A stretch of DNA of 64,000 bases from Anagrus nilaparvatae (taxonomy: Eukaryota; Arthropoda; Insecta; Hymenoptera; Mymaridae): contig JAKSXM010000272.1 of assembly GCA_022575985.1 (NCBI GenBank), positions 1,612,001-1,676,000 on the forward strand, read 5' to 3'. The notes below the pieces were generated by a model. It had not been told where the DNA came from and did not search any database. It was given only the letters and a program-made list of their open reading frames with translations. A program made the position numbers and the translations under genes. Numbering within the stretch: position 1 is the first letter of the stretch; every line of letters starts with the position of its first letter. Below are positions 11,848 to 23,559 of this stretch, piece after piece.

Positions 11848-13236
11848 TAGTGTTTCGCGAGATCAAGACGATACGATATTTTGGATGATATCGGTATCGG
11901 TATCAGAGAATATCGTGTTAGAAAATATCTTGAATATCGTCAGTTCAGTATCGTCTCGATATCGAGAATATATAGTTTGAAGTTGCGGCTATTCTTTTTT
12001 TTATTGTTTATTAACCTTTTAAATTAAAACTTTAGGAATATTAGGTTATCAAAAATTCAAGTGTAATAATATCTGATATTGAAAATACTGTAAAAGTAAC
12101 GTACAAAACTTACTTAAACTATTCAACAGATGAAAAAAATCAAAAAATTGGAATTTGCTTACTATGTCAAGACAAAAATATTAAAATTTTATAACAGCTA
12201 ACATTGATTTTAAAAAAGTAATTCTCGACCTAAGAACGAGATGAAATATTACTTTTGACATGTTGAATGTTTTTCTTCAATTAAAAAAAGCATTTTTAGT
12301 TATGCGTTAAAATCACTCATGTAAGTTAATTCTTGGTCTATATCTCAATTATGTAAAGAAAGGCTATGTCCGGATGTATATAGTGAATCGGCTCACGAAA
12401 GATATTTAAAAACTAATTGTATTAGGTCAAAGTACACCTAAATTAAATAGGATCCTGAAGGTTTTAGACCTCCAGATCCTGCTCCAGATGCCTTCAGCTC
12501 TGATTGGCAGCCTATTAATGACAAATAAAAGTAAATTTTTAGCGAGTTTTTAGTCGACTTTCTGATACTCCCGTGGTAAACGCTTCTGCCAAAATGATCT
12601 TGCGACCTCTCATTCAAAAGTTTAGACGATATACTTTAAGATGAAATTACTTTTGGAAGTGATTTTAGTGCATCGTTTTGATTGATAGACCATAAACCAT
12701 CCAAAATAAATTTTTTTTTTCTATAATTTCAACATTGGAAGTGATTTAAAAAAAATTGAGAGATATGCCCATTCTATTTTTTTTTAACTAATTAAAAATA
12801 AAATAAATTTTCATTTGTGACCATCCGCGCTCAAAAATATTTGGGACAACATGGTCAAATACTAAAAAAACTGAAATAACTTTTGTTTTTAATTTTACGA
12901 TTTTTCGAAAAATGACCCCGCACAAATGAACAAGAAATGGCCGTTCGATCAAATTAGCTGAATTTTTTCATAGCTCCATGGCTCCATAGCTCTATTAAGG
13001 GCAAGTTTTCTTAAAGATCTGTTAAAGGTTAATTTTTAATATGTACTTTTTTGTTTTTGAAGTCGCTGATGAATTTGAAACGAATTTGACATCAGATTGA
13101 CAAGATTGTCAATTGACAGCTGTCAATTATTTGCCAATCGCTAAAATAAGTCTTTACATTTTAAACAGGGCAAATATGTTTGAGATTACTGATTATAAAT
13201 CTGGTACCAAATAATATTGAAATTATAGATCCATAA

Positions 13237-13238
<2 letters not shown>

Positions 13239-13270
<32 letters not shown>
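13239..13270. repeat. (TC)16 microsatellite
   Basis: Uninterrupted TC dinucleotide run inside the centre of the fold-back complex. Confidence 0.95.
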
Positions 13271-13274
<4 letters not shown>

Positions 13275-14210
13275 GTTTTTGTGGTTACTGATTATAAATT
13301 GGATACCAATTTGAAAAAATTTGACAGCTGTCAAGTACCTGTCAAAAAGTCAAAATAAAAGTAAAAGATTTTATGTAGGGTTTTTGTTTTTAAGATTGTT
13401 AAATATGATGTTATTTCATACTAGGAAAAGTCGACAATTGATCGCTGTCAGTTTAAATAGCCCATTAAAATCAAATCACTTGTTTAGTAATAAAAATTCG
13501 TTCTTTGCTTTACCCAGAACCCTCATCTGCGTGAAACTCATTTAAAATATACGGTCGACGCAGATACAGATATTTCAGTTAAACGCCGATTTAAGATTTG
13601 TGTTTCTTTACACAAACAGCTGATCATATAAACAGCTGATCGTTGTCTACCTAAATTAATATTCAATTTGTACGTCAGCTAGATTGGTCTATTGACAAAG
13701 TATAGAACTCATGGTTAGATGAAACAACGATCAAATATTGGTCAATAACTTTTTTTTTCTTCTTTTTTTAATATTACACACAAAACTTAAAAGAGTTTTT
13801 TGTTACGCAGAAAAGATTTAATATTTATTTAATTCTTTAGAGAGGGATTGTTAATTAACCTGCGATCTGGGCCATTCTTTTTTTTTGCTCCCTTGGTTAA
13901 AATGTACTATTTGTTACCTAGAGAAGAATGATTGTTTATTTAATTCTTTAGAGCGGAATTATTTTGAGGTTAATATTTTTAAAAACAATTATTTTTGTTT
14001 TTATTCTGTTCAAAAAGAATTAAAACGAAAGTAAATCTTTTTAAAAGAATTAACCTCAAAATAATTCCTCTCTAAAGAATTAAATAAACATTAAATCTTT
14101 TCTGCGTAACCAAAAACTCTTTTAAATTTGGTGTGTATTTTTAAATTAATTAATTAAATAAAAAATTAAAAATGGATATTATATTTTTATTGATATTTTT
14201 AAAATTAATT

Positions 14211-14249
14211 TAATTACTCTATAATTACTCTATAATTACTCTATAATTT
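14211..14249. repeat. 11-bp tandem repeat TAATTACTCTA
   Basis: Three and a half units at the left border of the innermost inverted pair. Its right partner near 14490-14500 carries only one unit, so the array expanded after the inverted repeat formed. Confidence 0.8.
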
Positions 14250-16258
14250 AGCTAGACAAGAAAAACAATGATTCTTTTTACAACATAAAATATCTTGCTC
14301 CAAAATATTTTTTTAAAGCTATATTTATGTGCATAATTATAAATATTATACAATAATAATAATTAATAAATAAATATTATGAAATAATGCACATAAAAGT
14401 ATCAAAAAAAATATTTTGGGAGCTAGATATTTTACGTTATTTAGATTATGGTAAAAGGAATGTATATATTTCTTGTCTAGCTAAATTATAGAGTAATTAA
14501 CAATTAAAATTTGTATTATACACTATTATACACTTATATTATACACGTCTATTTAGTGGTATTTAGAAAAGGTTTAATCAGTAATCTCAATTTATTTGCC
14601 CTGTTTAAAATGTAAAGATTTATTTTAGCGATTGTCAGCTAATTGACAGCTGTCAAATGTCAATATTGTCAATTCGATGAGAAATTCATAATTAGTGATA
14701 TATAAAACATAAGATCTTTTTTAAATATATTATTATATTATTTTTTTTTGGCTATTTGAATGTTATTTGACAGGTGCCAACTATCAGCAATGTCAATTTG
14801 ACATCAGATTTGAAATTAGCGACTTAAAAAACATAAATCACGTCTAATCGATTAAGTTTTCTACGATATATATGAGTTTTGACAGCTAATTGACAGCTAA
14901 TTGAAAGCTGTCAATTAACAATCAAAATTAGAAATCGGTGATCTGAAAAATATAAATTTCAGCTAATCTATACAGGTTTCTATTGTATTTTTTGAGTTTT
15001 GACAGTTAATTGACAGTTGTCAATTGGCAATTTTGTCAATATGATGTCAAATTCGTTTCAAATTCATCAGTGACCTCAAAACAAAAAAGTATACTTTAAA
15101 AATTAACCTTTAACAGATCTTTAAGAAAACTTGCTATAATAGAGCTATGGAGCTTTCAAGCTCCGTAGCAGCCAAAGTTGAAACTTTGGAGCTTTGTGTC
15201 CATAAAGACTTTTTTTCAGAATAATAAAATCTAAAACATACAAAAAATTCAGTTAATTTAATCGAACGGCCATTTCCTGTTCATTTGTGCGGGGTCATTT
15301 TTCGAAAAATCGCAAAATTAAAAACAAAAGTTATTTCAGTTTTTTTAATATTAAAGAAAGTTTATTTTATTTTTAATTAGTTAAAAAAAATAATATAATG
15401 GGCATATCTCTCAATTTTTTTTAAATCACTTCCAATGTTGAAATTAAAGAAAAAAAAAATTATTTTGAATGGTTTATGGTCTACCAATCAAAACGATGCA
15501 CTAAAATCACTTCCAAAAGTAATTTCATTTTAAAGTATATCGTCTAAACTTTTGAATGAGAGGTCGCAAGATCATTTTGGCAGAAGCGTTTACCACGGGA
15601 GTATCAGAAAGTCGACTAAAAAGTTGCTAAAAATTTACTTTTATTTGTCATTAATAGGCCGCCAATCAGAGCTGAAGGCATCTGGAGGTCTGAAAACTTC
15701 AGGATCCTATTTTTTTTAGGTTTACTTTGACCTAATACAATTAGTTTTTTAATATCTTTCGTGGGCCGATTCACTATATAGATCACTATAAATTTAATAT
15801 AAAAAAAAAAAAAATTTATATTTAATGCATTAAATTTTTTGTATATTATTATTTTTATTTTTTTTCGAGACCGATATTACCGATATTTTTCGAGATATCG
15901 TTTTTTTTAATATCGAAAACGATATAGTACCGAAATCTCGCGGAACTAAATTAGTATGTACCAACTTCTGAGGATAATATCTCGAAACCATTGAAGTATT
16001 TTTAAAAAATAAAAATAACGCATGGGGACGCCTGTATTTCTTTAAAGTTTAATTTAAATTAACTTTTATGTATATTTGTCCATTCAATGCTTCATAAATT
16101 TATTTTATATAAAATAAAAAATAATGAGTTTTGTGTAATCTTTTATTTTAATACATATAGGATAATTATTTTTATATATATATATAAATAAAATTCATGC
16201 ATTTTTAAGATTATTAAAATTTATTTTTATAGACTATTTATAATCTTATTTTTTTCAG

Positions 16259-17949
16259 CAACCAATATATCAGGAGATATCAATAATAAGAAGGTACTAC
16301 ATGATTACGTAGACATACAGAATTCTGTGATTCTGAAAAAAAGATCAACATCTCCAGAAAATACTATTCTATGTTCGAAACATCCTAAATTAGAAAATAT
16401 TGAAACTTTTAAAGTGTTTGACAATAATTCAAAAGATCTCTTAAGAGATGGATTTGGTTTTCAACATGAAAATCAATTATCACCTAGTGTAAAATATTCT
16501 TATTCTGACAGCAGATCCGATATTTTTTTACATATTAATGGGCCAATAGCGACATCTGAAGATACAAATGTTGAAAATATATTAGATAATAAAATGATAA
16601 ATTATAAAGAATTACGAGTTCGTTTGATAGATATAAATAAAAAAAATCAGAACCCAAGCAAAAAAACAGACAATATTTACGAAGTTGAAAAAGTATTAGG
16701 GAAAAAAATTGTCAATAGTGAATCTTTGTATTTAATAAAATGGAAAAATTGGAGCATGAGTTATAATACTTGGGAACCTATTGAAAATTTAACTAATTGT
16801 CCTGACCTGTTAAAAGATTTTGAAAATGTAAGAATAAAGTTAATAGAAAAATTTCAAAAACATACACAATATTATCCTGATATTAGAGCGTTAGAAGAAT
16901 ATATGAAATCATTATACGAAAAAGGAAAACTTATTGACGACTCATTTGCTGATACTGATGGTTTATATGATAAAATAAATAAATTTTTTAATGCCTCATC
17001 ACATAAATGCAAGAAAATTGCAAATACGGTCAAAGAAAGAATATTACAAATAACGTTGTACAATCTTAGAACTGAACAATTAAGTTCTTTAGAAGAGTGG
17101 GAAATAGAAATGAACAGCATAACAAAAGGAAAACCTCTAATTAGAGTAGAAAATTTAGTTGACTTGGAACGAGCGCCACAAGATTTTTTATATATTGATG
17201 ATTATTTGCCTGGTTTAGGAGTTTTCATACCAGAAGAGCCACCTATTGGTTGCGATTGTTTGTCCTGTGATTCTAAAACAAAATGTTGTTTTGCACAATG
17301 TGAAGGTAATTTTCCTTATACTTCGGCTCTTCGAGTTCGTGTACCTCCAGGTACACCTATTTATGAATGTAATAAAAGATGTAAGTGTTCCCCTGATTGT
17401 CAAAATCGTGTTGTGCAACGTGGTTCACAAATGAAACTTTGTGTTTTTAGAACATCAAATGGTCGAGGTTGGGGAGTGAAAACCTTACGAGTAATCAAGA
17501 AAGGAACATTTGTTATTCAGTACGTCGGAGAAGTAATAACAAATGAAGAAGCAGAAAAACGCGGGAAAAAGTATGATGCTGCAGGAAGGACATACTTGTT
17601 TGATTTAGATTATAATGAAACAGAAGGTCAATGCCCTTACACAGTTGATGCGGCGACTTATGGAAATATCTCTCATTTCATCAATCATTCTTGTGATTCT
17701 AATTTAGCTGTTTATGCAGTGTGGATTAACTGCTTAGATCCTAATTTGCCAAAACTTGCATTGTTTGCTAAAAAAGATATAAAACAAAATGAAGAACTAA
17801 CTTTCGATTACATGTGTCAATCGTCAAAAGAGGATCTTAAACGTCATCAAAGACTTACTCTGCCAACGCAAAATAACAATAGTAATATAGTAGAAAATAA
17901 AACTAGGTGTAAATGTGGTGCTAAAATATGTAGACAGTACCTTTTTTAA
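16259..17949 (+). CDS. Su(var)3-9: Su(var)3-9-type histone H3 lysine-9 methyltransferase, main exon
   Basis: Nuclear enzyme that methylates histone H3 Lys9 and helps form heterochromatin. The exon starts at the acceptor TTTTTTCAG (ends 16258); the frame is open from there, upstream of a GTG at 16327. Counting residues from that codon: chromodomain at 118-170 with aromatic-cage candidates Y118, W139 and W142; Cys-rich pre-SET at 309-358 (zinc cluster, ten Cys); SET at about 368-497 with GWGV 381-384, NHSC 453-456 and the catalytic Tyr in FDY 493-495; post-SET CxCxxxxC at 528-535 near the C-terminus. All key residues are present and no stops interrupt it, so the gene looks functional. Two AATAAA signals follow. 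Order and spacing fit Su(var)3-9/SUV39H. In insects this gene often shares its promoter and first exons with eIF2-gamma; that part is not in the window. Confidence 0.95.
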
Positions 17950-17994
17950 TTTTAAAAATTATTATTAAGAAACTATTTTTTAGTTAGTTTACAT

Positions 17995-18081
17995 AATAAA
18001 ATATAAATGTATTTTCAATCTTTGAACTTTCTTTTTCCGCAATGAATTTAATTAGTATAATTTGTATATTTATCAAATAAA
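17995..18081 (+). terminator. Polyadenylation signals of the methyltransferase gene
   Basis: AATAAA occurs at 17995-18000 (46 bases after the stop) and again at 18076-18081. Either is well placed to end the transcript. Confidence 0.6.
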
Positions 18082-18249
18082 ATATAAATATATTACAATA
18101 ACCAAAAAAGCAGTATCCAAATCCAATTTTAACGATTTTAAAAATTTATCTTGCACTAGTAGGCAAGCCCCCTGCGCGATAAAGCGCGCCAACCCCCTCA
18201 AATTCAATTTTAAATGAGAAACAATTTAAACTTTAAACAAATATTTAAT

Positions 18250-19050
18250 TAATAAAACAAATTGTCTATTTTATTTATACATAATCTTCATTACAATCTT
18301 CATCTTTGAGGATAAAATGTAGGCCTGGAGCATTGTTTTATTTGCAATTTTTTTGAAAGCATGTCCATGGAATTTTTCGACGGTAATTTTAATTTTTGGT
18401 GTCGTTGATTCCAAATCCGAAGTCCGTTTTGACCTAACGTGGTCCAATTTTGCGTAATTGCCCATTTTAGGTCATACCATTTTTCTCATACTACACTAAT
18501 ATTTTTTGAGTCTCTATACCTATTTATCATATCTACTCATACAGAAAAAATGGTAGCCCATAATAGGGATTTTTAGGTTATTTTTCACGCTTTTTGGGCT
18601 AATTTTAGCTATTTTTATGAAATAATACCAATTTTTATCTACAGCTTCTGGTTCTGAATCGCCTATTATAGGCCACTGGAGATTATTTGTTAAAAAAAGA
18701 TGTGTTATTTGCGTTTAGTGACCCCAAAGTTACAAGCTGTAGAAAAAAATTGGTATTATTTCATAAAAATAGCTTAAATTACCCCAAAAACGTTAAAAAC
18801 AGCCTATAAGAGCCTATTACGGGCTACTGCACCGTTTTTAGATAATTTAAAAATAATATTCGTATTTAACTACCTTAAAATACTCAAAAACCAAAAGCTG
18901 TTGATAAAAATAGGTATTATTTCATAAAAATAGCTTAAATTAGCCAAAAAAGCGTGAGAAATATCCTAGGAATCCCTATTATGGGCTACCATTTTTTTTT
19001 GTATGAGTAGATATGAGTACTCCAGTGCACTAACTGCTTATAGAATTATT
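18250..19050 (-). repeat. Dispersed repeat, copy A (interrupted)
   Basis: 18270-18532 plus 19011-19045 match the inverted copy at about 25651-25945 on the other strand, with the fold-back at 18533-19010 inserted. The shared part includes the words TCCATGGAATTTTTCGACGG and GTGCACTAACTGCTTATAGA. Both copies keep a similar open frame of about 45 codons on the side containing HVRSKRTSDLES. Confidence 0.8.
18533..19010. mobile_element. 478-bp fold-back MITE with a visible empty site
   Basis: Ends CTACTCATAC and GTATGAGTAG; arms of about 95 bp (18533-18632 and 18919-19010) pair almost fully, including CCATAATAGGGAT against ATCCCTATTATGG. Flanks are ATAT on both sides (18529-18532, 19011-19014), which also fits a TA duplication. 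The paralogous repeat at 25651-25700 has the uninterrupted sequence TATCATATGAGTACTCC on its complementary strand, so it is the pre-insertion site. It has no coding capacity. Confidence 0.85.
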
Positions 19051-19485
19051 AAGAAACAAATGTGTGGGAAAGAGAATAGACAAAAATCTATCAGTCTCGT
19101 ACACAAAAACAGGTAGCAAGAAGTGCCCCGCCCCACAAGGCTTATCTTTTTTCATTTTAATGAAATTTAAAATAAATACATTGTTAAATAGCAATAATGC
19201 TAATTAAATAAAAATAATAGAATTTTGTAAACCAAAACTCAAGAAGATAAATTTTTATAATAATATTTATACAAATTTTAATTTAAAAAAAATATATATT
19301 TATCTTGTTATACTTATAAGATTACAATATTTTTATAAATTTTTTTTTCCTTTTTCATTTTTTAATATAAACAATTAATGATAAAAAATTTTTAGAATAA
19401 TAAATAATGATTATTCAGCAAAAATGCATATTGTATTACATAAATCTATAATATTTAAAAAAAATTATTTTTTTATTTACATTTC
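19015..19485. other. AT-rich spacer
   Basis: After the end of repeat copy A (about 19045) there is a GC-richer patch (19105-19145, GCCCCGCCCCACAAGG) and then AT-rich sequence. No gene is seen. Confidence 0.4.
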
Positions 19486-19488
19486 TTA

Positions 19489-20246
19489 GGGGTCATTCAT
19501 AAAGGATGTCATGCTCTTGGGGGTACGGGGGGTTTAAGAAATTGTGATAGATTGGGACAGACGGGAAGGTAGAGGTAATAGAATGTTGGATGTCACAAAA
19601 GTAAAACATTTTTTACAAAAAAAATATTTTTTTGTTTATTATACTTAGTTACTATTTTATTTAGTAGAATTAAATTAGAATGTCATATAATATATTAAAT
19701 ATATGTTTTATTTGCTTCTAAGAAAAAAGTTTTTATGATATAATACATAATATAATAAAAATATAAAATATACCATCGTTTTTTTGTTTGAATTTTTGAT
19801 GTAGAGAAAGCTGTCACATTTTTAAATATTGCTTAACAATTTTTATAGTTTTTCACACCTTCTCTTGATATACAAGTTCAAATGGAAATTTTGATTTTTT
19901 TTAATATAAAATTTTATTATTGAGTTTATTTTAAATTTAGTTTTATAAAGACTCTTGTTAAGCATATATCAATTCTGTTAATAAAATATTTTCGTGAAAA
20001 ATTTTTTTGAAAAAATTATAAACTATGGCTTCTGTTACGAAAAATGTATTATAGATTATTTTTCAATTTATAAAATAAAATTAATTTATAAAAAAAAATT
20101 TTTTTTAATAAATAAGAGGGGGGCAAAATTGGTATTGTTACATCCATTTTGGGGGAGGGGTTGTATCTTTGTGACAACAAAGACTAGGGGGAAGGAAGGT
20201 AGTGAATATTTAAAAAATTTACGTGAAATACTTTATGAATGACCCC
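19489..20246. mobile_element. Harbinger-like MITE (758 bp) with TTA target duplication
   Basis: Perfect 16-bp terminal inverted repeats GGGGTCATTCATAAAG and CTTTATGAATGACCCC, flanked by TTA at 19486-19488 and 20247-20249. A 3-bp TTA duplication and G-rich ends fit PIF/Harbinger elements. Subterminal G-rich patches (19518-19535, 20137-20200) mirror each other loosely. No transposase was found, so it is non-autonomous. Confidence 0.8.
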
Positions 20247-20260
20247 TTATGTCTTATTAA

Positions 20261-20869
20261 GGTCTTAAGAGCGGTAGAATTAAAATGCAAAAAAAAGCTA
20301 AAACTTGGAGAAAGTAAAGTAAATATAATTTAATTTTACACGTATTTTTTTTTTTTATAATTGACCGAATAGTTTTTGAGAAAATAAATAAATAAAAAAT
20401 AAATTAACAGAGGCTCTTATGGGGAATTTTAAAAAATGAAAAAAAAGCATTTAAAATACAAAACTTAGATATTTTTTTTTATGAGTTGATATTTATCAAC
20501 TTAGGACTTTATATAAAGTCCTAATAAATAAAAAGAGACCTTAAAATTTACAATCGACCGTCATATTTTATGGTTTTACTTAAAAAAATATATAAAAAAT
20601 AAACGTTTATTCTGCTATTGAGGTAGAGTCGTTTATTATATTTTTTTATTTATTTATTTTCTTTATAAATAATTAAATAATATTGTTTAAATAATAAATA
20701 ATTTATTTAATGCCAAAATTAAGTTAATAAATTTCATTTTTAAGCTTTGAATAGTAATAATTGAGTATTACTGAAAAAATTTTTTTATTTATTTAAAGTT
20801 GCAATCCGTATTTTTTTACATGAGTAATACAAGGATGCCAATAGGCAAAATCCTAACGCTCTTAAGACC
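20261..20869. mobile_element. MITE (609 bp) flanked by TTAA
   Basis: Terminal inverted repeats GGTCTTAAGAGCG and CGCTCTTAAGACC are each bordered by TTAA (20257-20260 and 20870-20873). TTAA is the piggyBac target, but the end sequence is not typical of piggyBac, so only the structure is firm. The interior is AT-rich and non-coding. It begins 12 bases after the preceding MITE's target duplication. Confidence 0.75.
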
Positions 20870-20879
20870 TTAAACATTA

Positions 20880-21520
20880 AAAAATTCCGGCTTTGGCAAA
20901 CGGAATTCCGATTTAATTTTTTTAGTTAATTGCAAATGGCTTGAACGTGAAAAAAGTTTTTTGAAAATAAGTTTTACACATATAAAATGCGAGCTGTGTG
21001 GCATAATGAATGTTTTTTTGTGCAAATTTTTTTTAAACTTTTTTTTAGGTTTTAAATTATTTGCAATCATTTGAAAGAAAAAAACATTCTAGCGGCCAAA
21101 CTAGGAATTTCAGGAAGATTTTGCTTACCGCAAATGGATTTTTTTTCAGTGTAAAAAATTAACATTAAAATTACTTGTAAAATATTATCATTCATTTTAA
21201 GGTACTTGAAAAAAAAATTCGCTAACGGCAAACGTAATTCCGCTTGTCGCAAGTAAAATTCCACTAGTGACAAGTGGCTAGCGGAATTTTTTTTCTTAAA
21301 CGATTGCAAATGACTTGACACGTAAAAAAATTATAAAAAAATTTTAAAAAAATTTTTTTTCAAAATAATTTTTTAAGTCTCATCACACACAAGATACACG
21401 CATATCCCAAGCAACCAGGATTTCTTTTTAAATTTCTTTATATTTCGAGACATTTGCAATCGTTTGACAAGATACATACTAAAATTCCGCTTGCTGCTAG
21501 CGGAATTTTTTTCAGCTTAT
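20880..21520. repeat. Degenerate repeat of GCGGAATTTTT and GCAAATGACTTG words
   Basis: Four or more loosely repeated blocks, in both orientations, combine AAATTCCGCT/AGCGGAATTTT with TTGCAATCGTTTGAC-like phrases (20882, 21050, 21215-21310, 21450-21510). Open frames here arise from the repeat and are not taken as genes. Confidence 0.6.
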
Positions 21521-21722
21521 AGGATATTAAAGATAACATAGCAAAGAAACTTTAAAAAAAATTTTAATATTTTTAACACTTAACTTTTTAAAATACACTA
21601 TTAAGTTTTTCTAGCACAAAAAAATTATTAATACTACTTCAATAAATAATCTAATATTTTTTATCTATTTTCCGGTTTTATAAAACGACAAATTTCTTGA
21701 ACATCATTATATTTATCACGAC

Positions 21723-22660
21723 TTATTCAAGAAAAACTAACTTTTTTTTCTCTTTATCGCCCACATTAATAACTGCTAATTTGTGCTTAACTGCATCATC
21801 ATTATATTTGCAATAAGTAGAAATTTCACCATTCTTCTCGTATAACAATCGACGCTGTTTACTAATTTTTATTTCTCTTTGCTGTTTTTGTGATAAAGCT
21901 GGAAAAATTTCCTCGAAATCGATTATCACATATTGATCATCACGAACTATAATGAATGGGGTACTCCGTGATTACCGTATTATATCTTCATAGTCTTCTA
22001 CCGTTTCAATTGTTTCTACTTTATTTTTTTTTTTGGAATATAGCTCAAAATATATTTCTCATAATATATTTCTATCGCACTGATTGTAGGAATGCCCCAC
22101 AACTGGAAACAAGTGTTTTATCACATTAACTCCAAGTTTTTCTGCTAAGCTAAAGAAAAATTGCAAAAACAAATAATTTTTGTTTTGCCCACCAAAACTA
22201 TCAGATAGCAATATAATTTTTTTTATGTTTATCTGGTATGTATTTTCTTAAAATGGTGAACAACACAAAATTTATTACGGTATTACTACCTTTTTTTGCG
22301 AACCCTTCTAACAAAAAGAACATGTAGCTGTTGTCTTTCTCGTTACTATCTGAATTTTTCCGCTTTTACTATAAGCATGCACATTAAAAATAAAAAGCCA
22401 CAATAACCTACTGTAATATTGTGCATTAACTATTAATTTCGGTAGTGCCAAATTTTATGCGAAATCAATTTCAATGCATAAATTTGTTTCTTCCGTTAGA
22501 TATTTTTTTTTAAATCTCGATAATTATTCACTTCATTTATATGGTTAATGTAATAAATATTTTCTAAATCATTATTAATTTTGCACTCGTAGCAAAAATT
22601 ACAAATATCTGACCTTGGCCGCCCAATTGCATACTTCATATTAAAGGACCCCGCACAAAA
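21723..22660 (-). pseudogene. Transposase-like pseudogene of the insect repeat family with GGQNKN and GHSYNQCDR motifs
   Basis: Read on the minus strand from 22660 to 21723, three frames in turn give a recognisable protein: NMKYAIGRPRSDICNFCYEC (a Cys motif that opens the family), LALPKLIVNAQYYSRLLWLF, IILLSDSFGGQNKN, LFPVVGHSYNQCDR and finally FIIVRDDQYVIIDFEEIFPA. The central SDxxGGQNKN and GHSxxxCDR blocks are typical of a transposase-like family common as multi-copy genes in insects (I believe the Pfam DUF7869 group; not verified here). At least five stops or frameshifts make it dead. The 5' end is cut at about 22650, where a dispersed repeat begins. Confidence 0.7.
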
Positions 22661-23100
22661 GTATAGGATTTTGCCTTTCGGTCGAATTGGCTGAATTTCA
22701 GATATTTTGTAGATTTTATCATTCTGAACAAAAGTCTCAATGGGCATAAAGCTCAAAAGTCTCAACTTTGGCGGCTACGGAGCTTAAAAGCTCCAAAGCT
22801 CCACCATGGCAAGATCACTTCAAAACCTTTTTTCTTTTATTTTTAAAGTATACCTTTATGTTTTTGAGGTCGCTAATTCCAAATCTGATGCCAAATTGAC
22901 ATTTTTGACAGTTGGCAGCTGTCAACTAGCTGTCAAATTGACAGCAGAATACAAAAAAACTTAAAATAATCATTTCACAATAAGTTTTTCGGAACTGAGC
23001 AACCTCGGAAATATATTGTGAAATTATTTTAAGTTTTTTGTAAACTGTTGTCAATTTGACAGCTAGTTGACAGCTGTCAACAGTCAATATGCTACTGCAA
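22643..23100. repeat. Dispersed repeat related to the 11.8-15.9 kb fold-back arms
   Basis: Shares with the arms at about 12915-13130 and 15000-15320 the phrase GACCCCGCACAAA, the GGAGCTT/AAGCTCC palindromes, GTTTTTGAGGTCGCT and the GACAGCTGTC palindrome, in the same order. It then has its own inverted pair AATAATCATTTCACAATA (22965-22982) and the complement at about 23011-23030. Confidence 0.7.
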
Positions 23101-23559
23101 CTGCCATAAATGCCTGTTTTCCCAGACCTGGGCAACTTCAGTTAGTAGGGGTACGAAAATAAAATTTTTGATTTAACCATTCAGTATTGAGTTATCGCTA
23201 ATTATATATTTATAAAAAAAAGTTCAACATTCTCTAATATTTATTAATAGCTAGCTATAACTAATTACTGACGACCGAAGCCAAAATTGTATACGCTTAC
23301 CCCCCACCTAAAATTGAATTTTCTTTAACTTGAGCCAAGCAGCATTTCGATCCAAATTGCCTAGTTCTAGGAAAAGTGGTATATCTGACCCCCAAAAATA
23401 TAACGAAATTCTACACGTCATATATTTCTTTAAACAAAATACAATTTTTAATTTTTTTTGTAATTTTTTGATAATAAGTGACGAAAATTATCGACTCAGT
23501 TTTAAACTATGCTAGGCAGCTAACCTTGGCATCACTAAACTGTTTCCTTCAGGCAAAGT

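Larger units (their letters stand above)
11848..15948. mobile_element. Nested fold-back complex, probable hAT-derived, 4.1 kb
   Basis: The outer ends, TAGTGTTTCGCGAGATC at 11848 and a related inverted end at about 15948, match through the core CGCGAGAT and sit next to TATCG-rich tracts. The arms 12365-13130 and 15010-15790 are near-identical inverted copies over several hundred bases. Inside are further inverted pairs: 13140-13200 with 14570-14635, 13778-13850 with 14045-14140, and 14246-14340 with 14385-14500. A frame at 12100-12185 reads EKNQKIGICLLCQDKNIKI, resembling the BED zinc finger of hAT transposases. The structure and arms are seen directly; the hAT assignment rests on the end sequence and that short peptide. 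Confidence 0.65.
3341..16258 (+). other. 12.9-kb intron packed with transposable elements
   Basis: Inferred intron between the donor GTAAGT at 3341 and the acceptor TTTTTTCAG ending at 16258. It holds a gypsy remnant, a LINE 3' half, two terminal-inverted-repeat elements, several tandem repeats and a 4.1-kb nested fold-back. No further conserved exon was found in it. Confidence 0.55.

Noticed and set aside
16872..17120. Minus-strand open frame inside the methyltransferase exon
   Set aside because: It is the antisense of conserved coding sequence with no family signal; the plus-strand protein explains it.
19994..20242. 82-codon frame in the Harbinger-like MITE
   Set aside because: Lys/Phe/Ile-rich translation of AT-rich interior running into the terminal repeat.
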